A stretch of 20,212 bases of DNA from CBDBZL01 sp031399025 (lineage in GTDB: Bacteria > Pseudomonadota > Alphaproteobacteria > Sphingomonadales > Sphingomonadaceae). The notes beneath the pieces were generated by a model. That model was not told the DNA's origin. It ran no database searches and was given only the letters and a program-made list of their open reading frames with translations. Positions 1 to 7,662 of the stretch are shown here, piece by piece (the stretch's first letter is position 1; each line of letters starts with the position of its first letter). The position numbers and the translations under genes are program-made. The stretch spans positions 1-20,212 of the forward strand of contig JANNOJ010000027.1 in the NCBI GenBank assembly GCA_031399025.1, given 5' to 3'.

Positions 1-877
1 CGAGATCGCGAACCCGGCCCATGTAGCTGGCGCGTTCCTGCACGCTGATGACGCCGCGGGCCTGGAGCAGGTTGAAGACGTGGCTCGCCTCCACCGCCTG
101 CTCGTAGGCGGGGATGGGCAGGCCGGCATAGAGGCAGTTGCGCGCCTCCGCCTCGGCCTTGGCGAACAGGTCGAACAGCGCAGCGGTATCCGCCACCTCG
201 AAATTCCACTGCGACATCTGCCGCTCGTTTTCGAGAAACACCTGCCCGTAGGTGACGACCGGTCTATGCTGGCCTACCGCTTCGCTGCTTGAGGCCGGGC
301 CGTTGAAAGCGAGGTCGTAGACGTTGTCGACGCCCTGGATGTACATCGCCAGGCGCTCGAGGCCATAGGTCAGCTCGCCCGCCACGGGCTTGCAGTCGAA
401 CCCCCCCATCTGCTGGAAATAGGTGAACTGCGTCACCTCCATCCCGTCGCACCAGACCTCCCAGCCCAGCCCCCAGGCGCCCAGCGTGGGCGATTCCCAA
501 TCGTCCTCCACGAAGCGGATGTCGTGGCGCAGCGGATCGATGCCGATCACCTCCAGGCTGCGCAGATACAGCTCCTGCAGGTCGGGCGGGCTCGGCTTCA
601 GGATCACCTGGTACTGGTAATAATGCTGGAGGCGGTTGGGGTTCTCGCCGTAGCGCCCGTCGGTGGGCCGCCGGCAGGGTTGGACGAAGGCGGCGTTCCA
701 CGGCTCGGGGCCGAGCGCGCGCAGGGTGGTGGCGGTGTGGAAGGTGCCCGCGCCCATCCGCATGTCGTAGGGCTGGAGGATCAGGCAGCCCTGCGCGCTC
801 CAGTAATCGTGCAGCGCCAGGATCATGTCCTGGAAACTTCGCGCGGGCGCTTGGTGCATGGCCCGGCAATGGCTCAT
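1..877 (-). CDS. glyQ: Glycyl-tRNA synthetase alpha subunit (partial, 3' end outside window)
   Basis: Class II aminoacyl-tRNA synthetase alpha subunit, which acts with GlyS as an alpha2beta2 enzyme charging tRNA-Gly in the cytoplasm. The reverse strand reads without a stop from the start to base 1. It shows the family hallmarks FQDMILALHDYW near the N terminus, then GAGTFHTATTLRALGPEPW, YGENPNRLQHYYQYQVILKP, WELP-type text as DDWESPTLGAWGLGWEVW, and FTYFQQMGG. Two in-frame ATGs are possible, at 877 and 859; neither has a strong SD, and the shorter form begins MHQAPARSFQDM. Between AFNGP and VTYGQVF there is a short extra segment (SSSEAVGQHRPV) that looks lineage-specific. The visible part is about 292 codons, close to full family length. 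It is divergent from the TraB/GumN pair. glyS would be expected downstream, to the left of the window. The family call is certain; the exact start is not. Confidence 0.95.
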   Translation of the reverse strand, partial: MSHCRAMHQAPARSFQDMILALHDYWSAQGCLILQPYDMRMGAGTFHTATTLRALGPEPWNAAFVQPCRRPTDGRYGENPNRLQHYYQYQVILKPSPPDLQELYLRSLEVIGIDPLRHDIRFVEDDWESPTLGAWGLGWEVWCDGMEVTQFTYFQQMGGFDCKPVAGELTYGLERLAMYIQGVDNVYDLAFNGPASSSEAVGQHRPVVTYGQVFLENERQMSQWNFEVADTAALFDLFAKAEAEARNCLYAGLPIPAYEQAVEASHVFNLLQARGVISVQERASYMGRVRDL

Positions 878-996
878 GCGCTCAGGGTGGTCAATCGCAC
901 ACGGCGCGGGCGCCGGGCGCCGCCGTGGGCAGCCGCCCGCTCTGGCGGCGCTGGTGCAGAGCGCCTACATCGGCGCCTTCATGTGAGGAGCGCGCG

Positions 997-1908
997 ATGA
1001 TATCGAAACCGTTGTTTGCCGCCGGCGCCGCCTTGTCGCTGGGCCTGGCAAGCGCCTGCGCCGCGCAGGAGCCGGCGGTTGCCGACCCGGCGATGCCCGC
1101 CGGCGCCGAGCCCGGCCCCGCGCTTTGGCAGCTGAGCGACGAGGACACCACGATCTACCTGTTCGGCACCGTCCACGTCCTGCCCGAAGGCACCGACTGG
1201 TCGGCGCCGCGGATCGACCACGCTTTCGCCGAGGCGGATGAGCTGGTGTTCGAGATCGACGTCGCCGCCGACCCCGCCGCGATGCAGCAGATGGTGGCGG
1301 CTAAGGCCGCGCTCGACCGCCCGGGCACGTTGCGTGACCTGATGCAGCCTGACGACCGCGCCCAGTTCGAAGCCGCGCTCGGCAGCTTCGGCATGGCGCC
1401 GACGGCGTTCGACCGGGTCGAGCCGTGGATGGCGGCGATAACGCTGTCGCTCATGCCGCTGATGAGCGCCGGCTACAGCGCCGGATCAGGGGTCGAACTC
1501 GCCTTGAACGCGCGCGCCGGAGACAAGGCGCGCGGCGCGCTGGAGACGGTCGAGGAGCAGATCGGTCTGTTCGATTCCATGCCGCTGGACGCGCAGCTCA
1601 CCTTTCTGGACGAGACGGTGGAAGCCATTCCCGAGGTCACCGCGACGGTGGACGAGATGGTCGCCCGCTGGCTCGAAGGCGATGCGGCGAGCCTGGCCGC
1701 GCTTCTCAATGAGGAACTCGACGATCCCGAGCTCTATCGGCGCCTGCTGTCCGATCGGAATGCCAACTGGGCCGAGTGGATCGATACGCGGATGGCTTCG
1801 CCCGGCTCGGTGTTCATCGCGGTCGGCGCCGGCCATCTCGCCGGGCCCGACAGCGTGCAGGAACAGCTCGCGGCGCGCGGGTTCACGGTGACGCGCATCT
1901 GGCAATGA
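997..1908 (+). CDS. TraB/GumN family protein, exported
   Basis: A 303-residue TraB/GumN (PF01963) protein. The domain opens with YLFGTVHVLPEGTDW (GTVH at about residues 57-60) and closes with VGAGHLAGPDSV (GAGH at about 277-280), the two conserved family signatures thought to build a metal or active site related to the Tiki/TraB fold. Residues 1-24 are a signal peptide (MISK, a hydrophobic core, then ASACAAQ), so the protein is probably periplasmic. The cysteine lacks a good lipobox. The ATG at 997 was chosen because GAGGAG lies 6 bases upstream and the signal peptide begins there; a longer in-frame GTG start at 925 would spoil the signal peptide. The stop overlaps the ATG of the next gene (ATGA), so the two are translationally coupled. 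The biochemical role of bacterial family members is largely unknown, so no substrate is assigned. Confidence 0.87.
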   Translation: MISKPLFAAGAALSLGLASACAAQEPAVADPAMPAGAEPGPALWQLSDEDTTIYLFGTVHVLPEGTDWSAPRIDHAFAEADELVFEIDVAADPAAMQQMVAAKAALDRPGTLRDLMQPDDRAQFEAALGSFGMAPTAFDRVEPWMAAITLSLMPLMSAGYSAGSGVELALNARAGDKARGALETVEEQIGLFDSMPLDAQLTFLDETVEAIPEVTATVDEMVARWLEGDAASLAALLNEELDDPELYRRLLSDRNANWAEWIDTRMASPGSVFIAVGAGHLAGPDSVQEQLAARGFTVTRIWQ

Positions 1909-2777
1909 TCGCGCGGCGGGCGGCGCTGTTCGCCGCCGTCCTGTGGCTCGCGGGCTGCGGCGCGGCGGAGCCCGAGCCCCGGCGCGAGTGGCCGGCCCCC
2001 TCCCCGGCAATCTGGGAGCTGAGGCGCGAGGGCGAACCGGTCGCCTGGCTGCTTGGCACCGTCCACGCGCTGCCCGACGGCCTGGAGTGGCGCACCTCCA
2101 CGCTTGAGAACGCGCTGGCGCAGGCCGACTTGTTGGTGGTCGAGATCGCAGAACTCGATGATGCCAGTACTGCGAGCGGGGCGTTCGAAGCGGTCTCGCG
2201 GACGCCCGGCCTGCCGCCGCTTACCGCGCGCGTCGCGGCCCCGGACCGCCCCGGGCTTCGGGCGCTACTGGCGCGCGCCGAGGTCGACGAGGCCGATCTT
2301 GCCGGGCGAGAAACCTGGGCCGCGGCGCTCATGCTGGCCGCTGCTACGCGGGCGCACGATCCGGCGAACGGCGTCGACCGCGCGCTGCTGAGCGAGCCGC
2401 GGGCGGTGGAAGGGCTGGAAACCCATGCCGCGCAATTCGCCCGGTTCGATCGCCTGTCGCAGCGAGCGCAGGAAGAACTCCTGTCGGGCGTGGCCGCGGA
2501 TGCTCTCGAACGGGACCCCGACGCCCTTCTCACCGCCTGGCTCACGGGCGACATCGCCCGGCTCGAGAGGCTGTCGGCAGATCGCCTGCTGGCTGACCCG
2601 GAACTGCGTCACGGGCTGGTGACGGCGCGCAACCGCGCCTGGGCCGGGCGCATCGATGAGCTGATCGCCAACGGCGCGCGGCCGTTCGTCGCGGTGGGCG
2701 CCGGGCATCTGCTCGGCGCGGATGGCTTGCCCGCACTGCTGGCCGCCCGCGGCTTCGCGGTGCGGCGCCTGCAGTAG
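1905..2777 (+). CDS. TraB/GumN family lipoprotein, second tandem copy
   Basis: A 290-residue paralogue of the preceding gene, with LLGTVHALPDGLEW (GTVH at 51-54) and VGAGHLLGADGL (GAGH at 265-268) at matching positions. Its N terminus is a lipoprotein signal: MIARR, a hydrophobic run, then LAG followed by Cys18, so it should be membrane-anchored and face the periplasm. The ATG at 1905 shares the ATGA overlap with the upstream stop and places the lipobox correctly; the upstream in-frame extension is only the antecedent gene read out of phase. Sequence between the two signatures is clearly diverged from the first copy, so this is an old duplication. The pair probably forms one transcript. Function is not known; the family signature is what supports the call. 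Confidence 0.87.
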   Translation: MIARRAALFAAVLWLAGCGAAEPEPRREWPAPSPAIWELRREGEPVAWLLGTVHALPDGLEWRTSTLENALAQADLLVVEIAELDDASTASGAFEAVSRTPGLPPLTARVAAPDRPGLRALLARAEVDEADLAGRETWAAALMLAAATRAHDPANGVDRALLSEPRAVEGLETHAAQFARFDRLSQRAQEELLSGVAADALERDPDALLTAWLTGDIARLERLSADRLLADPELRHGLVTARNRAWAGRIDELIANGARPFVAVGAGHLLGADGLPALLAARGFAVRRLQ

Positions 2778-2886
2778 CGCTTGCCCCGGCGAGCAAATCT
2801 GCCTATGCGCGCCCACTTCCCGGCCATGGTCATCCCTGGAGGCGTGGCGGGAAAAGCTACATCAACGCGACTGAAAGGCTTGTGAC

Positions 2887-3540
2887 ATGAGCGATGCTCT
2901 GACCTTGCCGGCCGAAGCGCGCAACCGGGCTGGCAAGGGAGCCTCCCGGGCATTGCGTCGCGAGGGCCGGATCCCCGCCGTCATCTATGGCGGCAAGGAC
3001 GAACCCACCCCCATCCACCTCGAGGAACGGGTGCTGCTGCGCCAGCTGGGCACCGGCCACTTCATGACCTCGATCGTCAACATCGAGATCGGCGGCAAGA
3101 CCGTGCGCACCCTGCCCAAGGACGTCGCGCTCGATCCGGTGACCGACCGGCCGCTGCATGTCGACTTCTTCCGCCTGGCCCGCGGCGCCAAGATCGAGGT
3201 CGCGGTGCCGGTGGTGTTCATCAACGAGGAAGAGAGCCCCGGCCTCAAGAAGGGCGCCGTGCTCAACGTCGTGCGCCACGAGCTCGAACTCGTCTGCGAG
3301 AGCGACAAGATCCCGAGCGAAATCGCAATCGACGTGACCGGGCTCGATGTCGGCGATTCGATCCACATCAGCAACGTCACCCTGCCCGACGGAGCCGAAA
3401 GCGCGATCACCGATCGCGACTTCACCATCGCCACCGTGGTCGCTCCCTCCGCGCTGCGGCGCGCCGAGGCGGAAGAGGATGCCGAGGCGGCGGGCGCGGC
3501 TTCCGCGGCTGCCGCCGGCGAGACCGCCGGCGAGGGCTGA
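2887..3540 (+). CDS. rplY: 50S ribosomal protein L25 / general stress protein Ctc
   Basis: A 217-residue long-form (CTC-type) L25, which binds 5S rRNA in the large ribosomal subunit. The N-terminal L25 domain (about 1-95) carries RNRAGKGASRALRREGRIPA and VIYGG, typical of the family, and ends in DPVTDRPLHVDFFRL. The C-terminal beta domain (about 96-190) contains VPVVFINEEESPGLKKGAVL. The tail from about 195 is acidic and Ala-rich, as in other alphaproteobacterial copies. ATG at 2887 is preceded by GAAAGG about 8 bases upstream. A gap of 109 bases separates it from the TraB/GumN pair, and 82 bases with a hairpin separate it from pth. rplY next to pth is a common bacterial arrangement, linking two translation functions. 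Confidence 0.96.
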   Translation: MSDALTLPAEARNRAGKGASRALRREGRIPAVIYGGKDEPTPIHLEERVLLRQLGTGHFMTSIVNIEIGGKTVRTLPKDVALDPVTDRPLHVDFFRLARGAKIEVAVPVVFINEEESPGLKKGAVLNVVRHELELVCESDKIPSEIAIDVTGLDVGDSIHISNVTLPDGAESAITDRDFTIATVVAPSALRRAEAEEDAEAAGAASAAAAGETAGEG

Positions 3541-3547
3541 TGCTCCC

Positions 3548-3576
3548 CCGCGGCTCGCCAGAGTGGCGGGTCGCGG
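3548..3576 (+). promoter_or_regulatory. Intergenic hairpin between rplY and pth
   Basis: The arms CCGCGGCTCGCCA and TGGCGGGTCGCGG pair over 13 positions, two of them G-U, around a GAG loop. The structure starts 7 bases after the rplY stop and ends 46 bases before the pth start. There is no following T-run, so it is not a classic intrinsic terminator. It may act as an RNA-stability or partial attenuation element. The pairing is seen directly; the role is inferred. Confidence 0.45.
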
Positions 3577-3622
3577 GGCCGGCTGATCCGGGCAGTGGCC
3601 GCCGGCGCACGAGGGGCAAAGG

Positions 3623-4192
3623 ATGCAGCTGTGGGTCGGCCTCGGCAATCCCGGACCGCGCTACGCGCTCCACCGGCACAATGTCGGCTTCATGGCGGCC
3701 GACGTCATCGCCGACATGCACGGCTTCGGCCCGGTGCAGAAGAAGTTCTCCGGGTGGCTGCAGGAAGGCCGGATCGGCGATGAGCGGGTCCTGCTGCTGA
3801 AGCCGGCCACCTTCATGAACGAGAGCGGCGTGGCGGTGGGCGAGGCGATGCGCTTCTACAAGCTCGAGTTGGCCGCGCTCACGGTGTTCCACGACGAGCT
3901 CGACCTCGCGCCCTTCAAGGTGAAGGTGAAGACCGGCGGCGGCACCGCGGGCCACAACGGGCTGCGCAGCATCGACCAGCACCTCGGCCCCGATTTCCGC
4001 CGGGTGCGCCTGGGCATCGGCCATCCCGGGCACAAGGACCGCGTGACCGGGCACGTGCTGGGCAATTACGCCAAGGTGGAGATGGACGACCTGGCGGACA
4101 TGCTGGGCGCGGTGGCGGCCGAGGCGCGCTGGCTGGCCGACGGCGACGGCGCCCGCTTCATGAGCGACGTGGCGCTGCGCTTGCAGGGGTAG
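3623..4192 (+). CDS. pth: Peptidyl-tRNA hydrolase
   Basis: Cleaves the ester bond of peptidyl-tRNAs released prematurely from ribosomes, recycling tRNA in the cytoplasm. The 189-residue length is normal. The full catalytic set can be read by comparison with the E. coli enzyme: Asn9 (GLGNPG), His19 (RHNVGF), Asn66 (TFMNESG), Asp91 (HDELDL) and Asn112 (GGGTAGHNGLRSI). RVRLGIGHPG and the VLGNY segment are also present. ATG at 3623 gives the standard N terminus, with GAGG 8 bases upstream and AAAGG abutting the start. It lies just downstream of rplY in the same direction and is probably co-transcribed with it. No abnormality is visible. Confidence 0.97.
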   Translation: MQLWVGLGNPGPRYALHRHNVGFMAADVIADMHGFGPVQKKFSGWLQEGRIGDERVLLLKPATFMNESGVAVGEAMRFYKLELAALTVFHDELDLAPFKVKVKTGGGTAGHNGLRSIDQHLGPDFRRVRLGIGHPGHKDRVTGHVLGNYAKVEMDDLADMLGAVAAEARWLADGDGARFMSDVALRLQG

Positions 4193-4206
4193 GCGCAGAT
4201 CGCGGT

Positions 4207-4970
4207 CTAGCGGAGGTCCGCGAAGCCCGCCCGCGCGACATGCTCGGGCGTCAGGAACAGCGCGTTCTTCCATTGCCGGCGAAACGGTGCAGGCGCTTGC
4301 CGTCATAGTAGTACGCATGCAGATCGAGCGTGGCCAAGAGCGCGATCAGCTCGGGCGGTGGCATCTCGATGATGGTGATCGGACGGCAGCGCCTGAACGT
4401 CTCGAAACCGCCTCGCACGACTGCCAGCTCCAGGCCCTGCACGTCGATCTTGACGACCTCGGGGGCGAGGTCGAACTCATCGAGGCGCCGCACGGTCACG
4501 TCGAACGACCGGCAGCTCAGCTTGCCGCGGTCGAACCGGGCCAGCCATTTCTCATCGAGGAACGACATCGCCTCGGTGCGGTCGATGGAGGCGAGCCCGT
4601 CGAACGAGAACGAGCCCTAGACCGGGACGTGCAGCGTGAACCGCCCTGGTTCCTCGCCCAGCGCGACGGCCTGGATTTCCACCTGTCCGGACGTGCGGTA
4701 GCGCCGCGCGAGCTTGTCGGCGAGAACCTGGTTGGGTTCGAAGCTGATGATCCTCGAAGGGCGTGCGGTGCGTTGCAGGGCGACGATGCTCTGGCCCCAA
4801 TTGGCCCCGATATCGAGGGCGAGACCGATGGGCGGCAAGCGTTCGAGGAACAGGAAATCGCTGTCGATCCGCCACCCGAACCGGGCGGAAGCGAAATTGA
4901 GCAGGGCGAATTTGGCACTGGGCAGGAACGGGACATAGGTCTGAAGTTCGCGGACCTGCCGACCGATCAC
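4207..4970 (-). pseudogene. FkbM family methyltransferase pseudogene (amber codon plus frameshift)
   Basis: Remains of a SAM-dependent FkbM-type methyltransferase (Methyltransf_21), a family often found with polysaccharide or glycolipid genes. A GTG start at 4970 fits best, with GGGAGG 7 bases upstream. SAM-binding motif I reads LALDIGANWGQSIVALQ, followed by IISFEPNQ. The reading is then broken by TAG at 4619-4617, after FTLHVPV. In the same frame it resumes with GSFSFDGLASIDRTEA, then VVKIDVQGLELAVVRGG and PITIIEMPP. Near the end, one base appears to be missing around 4264-4268 (GAAGAACG where GAAGAAACG would keep frame). In the shifted frame the expected tail ALFLTPEHVARAGFADLR reads to a TAG at 4209-4207. 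Two independent lesions make decay much more likely than programmed readthrough. Neighbours are unrelated housekeeping genes. Confidence 0.85.
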
Positions 4971-5144
4971 AAAGCAACCCTCCCTTGGAGCATCATCCGT
5001 CTCGATAACGGATTCGCCGTTCGATGCCAGCGATTCCCCAGGTTTGGTGACTTGCAACCAGGCACCGCCGGCCTTGTCGGGCTGCCCATGCTGCGACGCT
5101 GCCCGAGCGGGTGGCCGTGACAATTTTGGCGGCTTGGGATAGGC

Positions 5145-5168
5145 GCTGCCCGGCCCCAGCCGGGCGGC
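5145..5168 (+). promoter_or_regulatory. Hairpin in the ychF 5' leader
   Basis: GCCCGGC (5148-5154) pairs perfectly with GCCGGGC (5159-5165) around a CCCA loop. Three further pairs, one of them G-U, extend the stem to 10 bp. It sits about 20 bases upstream of the ychF ATG, close to the AGGA ribosome-binding site at 5174. It has no T-run on either strand, so leader structure is a better reading than a terminator. Any regulatory role is inferred. Confidence 0.35.
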
Positions 5169-5188
5169 ATGGTAGGATAGTTGCTGAG

Positions 5189-6289
5189 ATGGGTTTCAAA
5201 TGCGGGATCGTGGGGCTGCCCAACGTGGGCAAGTCCACGCTGTTCAATGCGTTGACGCAGACGCAGGCGGCGCAGGCGGCGAATTATCCGTTCTGCACCA
5301 TCGAGCCCAATGTCGGCCAGGTGTCGGTGCCCGACCCGCGGCTCGAAACCATCGCGAAGATCGCCAAGAGCGCCAAGGTGGTGCCCACCCAGCTTTCCTT
5401 CGTCGACATCGCCGGCCTGGTGAAGGGCGCCAGCGCCGGCGAGGGCCTGGGCAACCAGTTCCTGGGCCATATCCGCGAGGTGGACGCCATCGTCCATGTG
5501 CTGCGCTGCTTTGTCGATGACGATATCCAGCACGTCGCCGACACGATCGACCCGATCGCCGATGCCGAGGTGGTGGAGACCGAGCTGATGCTGGCCGATC
5601 TCGACAGCCTGGAACGGCGGGTCGACAACGCCCGGCGCCGCGCGACCGGCGGCGACAAGGAGGCCAAGGCGCTCGCCTCGGTGCTCGGCCAGGCGCTCGA
5701 CCTGCTGCGCGAGGGCAAGCCGGCGCGCCTGGTGGAGCCGCAGGGCGACGAGGAGGCGCGGCTGTTCGAGCAGGCGCAGCTGATCACCGCCAAGCCGGTG
5801 CTGTACGTGTGCAATGTCGCCGAGGAGGATGCCGCCACCGGCAACGCGCTGAGCGCGCTGGTCGAGGCCAAGGCCGCGAGCGAAGGCGCGCAGGCGGTGG
5901 TGGTTTCGGCGGCGATCGAGGCCGAGCTGGTGGCGATGCCGGCCGCGGAGCGCGGCGAATATCTGGCCGAGCTGGGGCTGGCGGAGACCGGCCTCACCCG
6001 CGTGATCCGCGCCGGCTACGCGCTGCTGGGCCTGCGCACCTTCTTCACCGCCGGGCCCAAGGAGGCGCGCGCCTGGACCTTTCCGGCGGGCGCCCGGGCG
6101 CCGCAGGCGGCGGGCGAGATTCACACCGATTTCGAGCGCGGCTTCATCAAGGCCGAGACCATCGCCTACGACGATTACGTGGCGCTGGGCGGCGAGAGCG
6201 GCGCGCGCGAGGCGGGCCGGCTGCGCCAGGAGGGCAAGGAATACCAGGTTGCCGACGGCGACGTGCTGCTGTTCAAGTTCAACGTCTGA
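5189..6289 (+). CDS. ychF: Obg-like P-loop ATPase YchF (OLA1 family)
   Basis: A 366-residue member of the universally conserved YchF/OLA1 family, a ribosome-associated translation-factor NTPase that prefers ATP over GTP. The P-loop is GLPNVGKST (residues 9-17), and the switch and G3 regions read YPFCTIEPNVG and DIAGLVKGASAGEGLGNQF. In place of the NKxD guanine motif there is N-V-A-E at 209-212, matching the NxxE signature tied to ATP preference. The C-terminal TGS domain includes LLGLRTFFTAGPKEARAWTF, GEIHTDFERGFIKAE and VADGDVLLFKFNV. ATG at 5189 gives the canonical MGFKCGIVG start, with AGGA 11 bases upstream; an upstream in-frame extension is unrelated to the family. It is divergent from the FkbM pseudogene and convergent with the TPR gene. 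Confidence 0.97.
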   Translation: MGFKCGIVGLPNVGKSTLFNALTQTQAAQAANYPFCTIEPNVGQVSVPDPRLETIAKIAKSAKVVPTQLSFVDIAGLVKGASAGEGLGNQFLGHIREVDAIVHVLRCFVDDDIQHVADTIDPIADAEVVETELMLADLDSLERRVDNARRRATGGDKEAKALASVLGQALDLLREGKPARLVEPQGDEEARLFEQAQLITAKPVLYVCNVAEEDAATGNALSALVEAKAASEGAQAVVVSAAIEAELVAMPAAERGEYLAELGLAETGLTRVIRAGYALLGLRTFFTAGPKEARAWTFPAGARAPQAAGEIHTDFERGFIKAETIAYDDYVALGGESGAREAGRLRQEGKEYQVADGDVLLFKFNV

Positions 6290-6302
6290 CCGACTGCATG
6301 CG

Positions 6303-6334
6303 AAAACGGCGCGGGAACCATGGTCCCCGCGCCG
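6303..6334 (-). terminator. Intrinsic terminator of the TPR gene, in the convergent spacer
   Basis: Reading leftward, CGGCGCGGG pairs with CCCGCGCCG over 9 perfect base pairs. The inner part (GACCATGGTT) can extend the helix through a G-U and an ACC/GGT pairing. A TTTT run follows immediately at 6306-6303. This fits a Rho-independent terminator for the leftward TPR gene, which ends at 6367. In the rightward direction the same hairpin follows the ychF stop by 17 bases but has no T-run, so termination there would be weaker. Confidence 0.65.
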
Positions 6335-6366
6335 CCCGCTTCGGCGTTGTATGGATCGAGCCGGGG

Positions 6367-7662
6367 TCAGCCCACCTGCGTTCCGGCCTGCGTCCCGCCC
6401 TGGGTCTGGGCGTAGAGCGACCACATCTGCGCGATCGGCGCGCGCGCGCCGTTCACCTGATCGAGCGTAGCCTGCGCCTCGGCGAACTTGCCCTGCTTGG
6501 CCTGCGAGATGCCCAGCCGGGTGAGCGCCGTGTCGCGATCGGCATAGCCCTTGTCGAGCGCGAGCTGGTACATCGCCTCCGCCTGGGCGTAGTCGCCCAG
6601 CGAATAGGTCACGTCACCCGCCTCGAGCGCGAGCATGGGGTCGGAGCCACCCGTCGCCTCGGTCACCAGGCCCGACGCCGCGGCCTGGTCTTCCGGCGCG
6701 CGCTGGTCGGCGATGCTCTTGACCTCGGTGTAGTAGGTGTCGGTGGCGCTCAACTGGCCGGCCGCCACCGCCTCGGCGAGGACGCCGATGACCTCGTTCG
6801 ACATGATCCGCGGATCGGCCGCCTCGATGTAGCGGACATATTCGCTGCGGTCGGAGATCGCCTTGGTCTCGCGCATCAGGCGCAGCAGGTCGAGCTGCTG
6901 CTGCGGCTCGAACTCGTTGAGGGCGTTGACCACCTGCAGCGCGTTCTTCCAGTTCTGCTCGGTCGGATAGGCGCTCACCAGCATGGTCGAGATCTCGGTG
7001 GCGGGGCCGACCAGCTGCTCATTATAGGCGGTCTGCAGCGCCTTCAGCAGCCAGCGCTCGGGCACCTGGCCGCCGCTGGCCTGCACTTGCGCGCCCGCCT
7101 GCTTGACGTAATCGATGCCGGCCTGGGCATTGCCTTGGGCGAAATAGCTCTCGGCGATCAGGCCCGGGATGTCGGCGTCGGGCGCGGCATAGCCCGCCTG
7201 CTGCGCGGCTTCGAGCGAGGTGCGCGCGGCGGCGTAATCCTCGGCGTTGTAGGCCAGGCTGCCGATGAAGAAGTGGAACTGCCCCAGTTGCTCGGGCGCG
7301 GTCTTGCCGCTGGCCACCATGAGTTCCAGACCCTGGCGCTGCAACTGCGGGTTGTTGGACTTGTTGCCCGCGATGAGCAGCAGATTACCGGCGGCGAAAC
7401 GCTCGTCGGCGGTGGTCGCCGCGGCCACGATCGCGGGGAACTGGCCGGATACCGACGCAACGTCCCCGCCCTCGGCGTTCACCACGTCGGCGACGGGCTG
7501 GTAGGTCTCGACGAAAGCTTCCGAATATTCCTGCGCGGCGGCGGGCACCGCCAGCATGGCCGAGGCGACGAACGAGGCGCCTGCCAGCGCGGCGGACATC
7601 GCCAGCGCTGAAGCCATTTGGCGCAAGGGCGTGCGGTGCGGGTTGCTCACTGTTCCGAACAT
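6367..7662 (-). CDS. Exported tetratricopeptide-repeat protein of unknown function
   Basis: A 431-residue protein with a cleavable signal peptide: basic N terminus, long hydrophobic Ala-rich stretch, and likely cleavage after AVPAAA at about residue 43. The mature part is alpha-helical. Recognisable TPR-type repeats lie around 110-180 (FFIGSLAYNAEDYAAARTSL, then LIAESYFAQGNAQAGIDYV) and 350-405 (DVTYSLGDYAQAEAMYQLAL, then GISQAKQGKFAEAQATL). The C terminus is a short TQGGTQAGTQVG repeat. The likely location is the periplasm, as a scaffold for protein contacts. ATG at 7662 has GAGGAG about 10 bases upstream. It is divergent from gyrA across a 300-base spacer and ends at an intrinsic terminator. 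The fold call is sound; no specific partner or pathway can be given. Confidence 0.85.
   Translation of the reverse strand: MFGTVSNPHRTPLRQMASALAMSAALAGASFVASAMLAVPAAAQEYSEAFVETYQPVADVVNAEGGDVASVSGQFPAIVAAATTADERFAAGNLLLIAGNKSNNPQLQRQGLELMVASGKTAPEQLGQFHFFIGSLAYNAEDYAAARTSLEAAQQAGYAAPDADIPGLIAESYFAQGNAQAGIDYVKQAGAQVQASGGQVPERWLLKALQTAYNEQLVGPATEISTMLVSAYPTEQNWKNALQVVNALNEFEPQQQLDLLRLMRETKAISDRSEYVRYIEAADPRIMSNEVIGVLAEAVAAGQLSATDTYYTEVKSIADQRAPEDQAAASGLVTEATGGSDPMLALEAGDVTYSLGDYAQAEAMYQLALDKGYADRDTALTRLGISQAKQGKFAEAQATLDQVNGARAPIAQMWSLYAQTQGGTQAGTQVG

Noticed and set aside
4617..4619. Readthrough or recoding (for example pyrrolysine) at the amber codon in the FkbM gene
   Set aside because: A second frameshift lesion in the same gene and no recoding signal or machinery in the window make decay the simpler explanation.
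4967..6424. A 485-codon minus-strand frame opposite ychF
   Set aside because: Shadow of ychF with biased composition and no recognisable domain.
5809..7611. A 600-codon plus-strand frame spanning the end of ychF and the TPR gene
   Set aside because: It crosses a convergent gene boundary and terminator and reads both genes out of frame.
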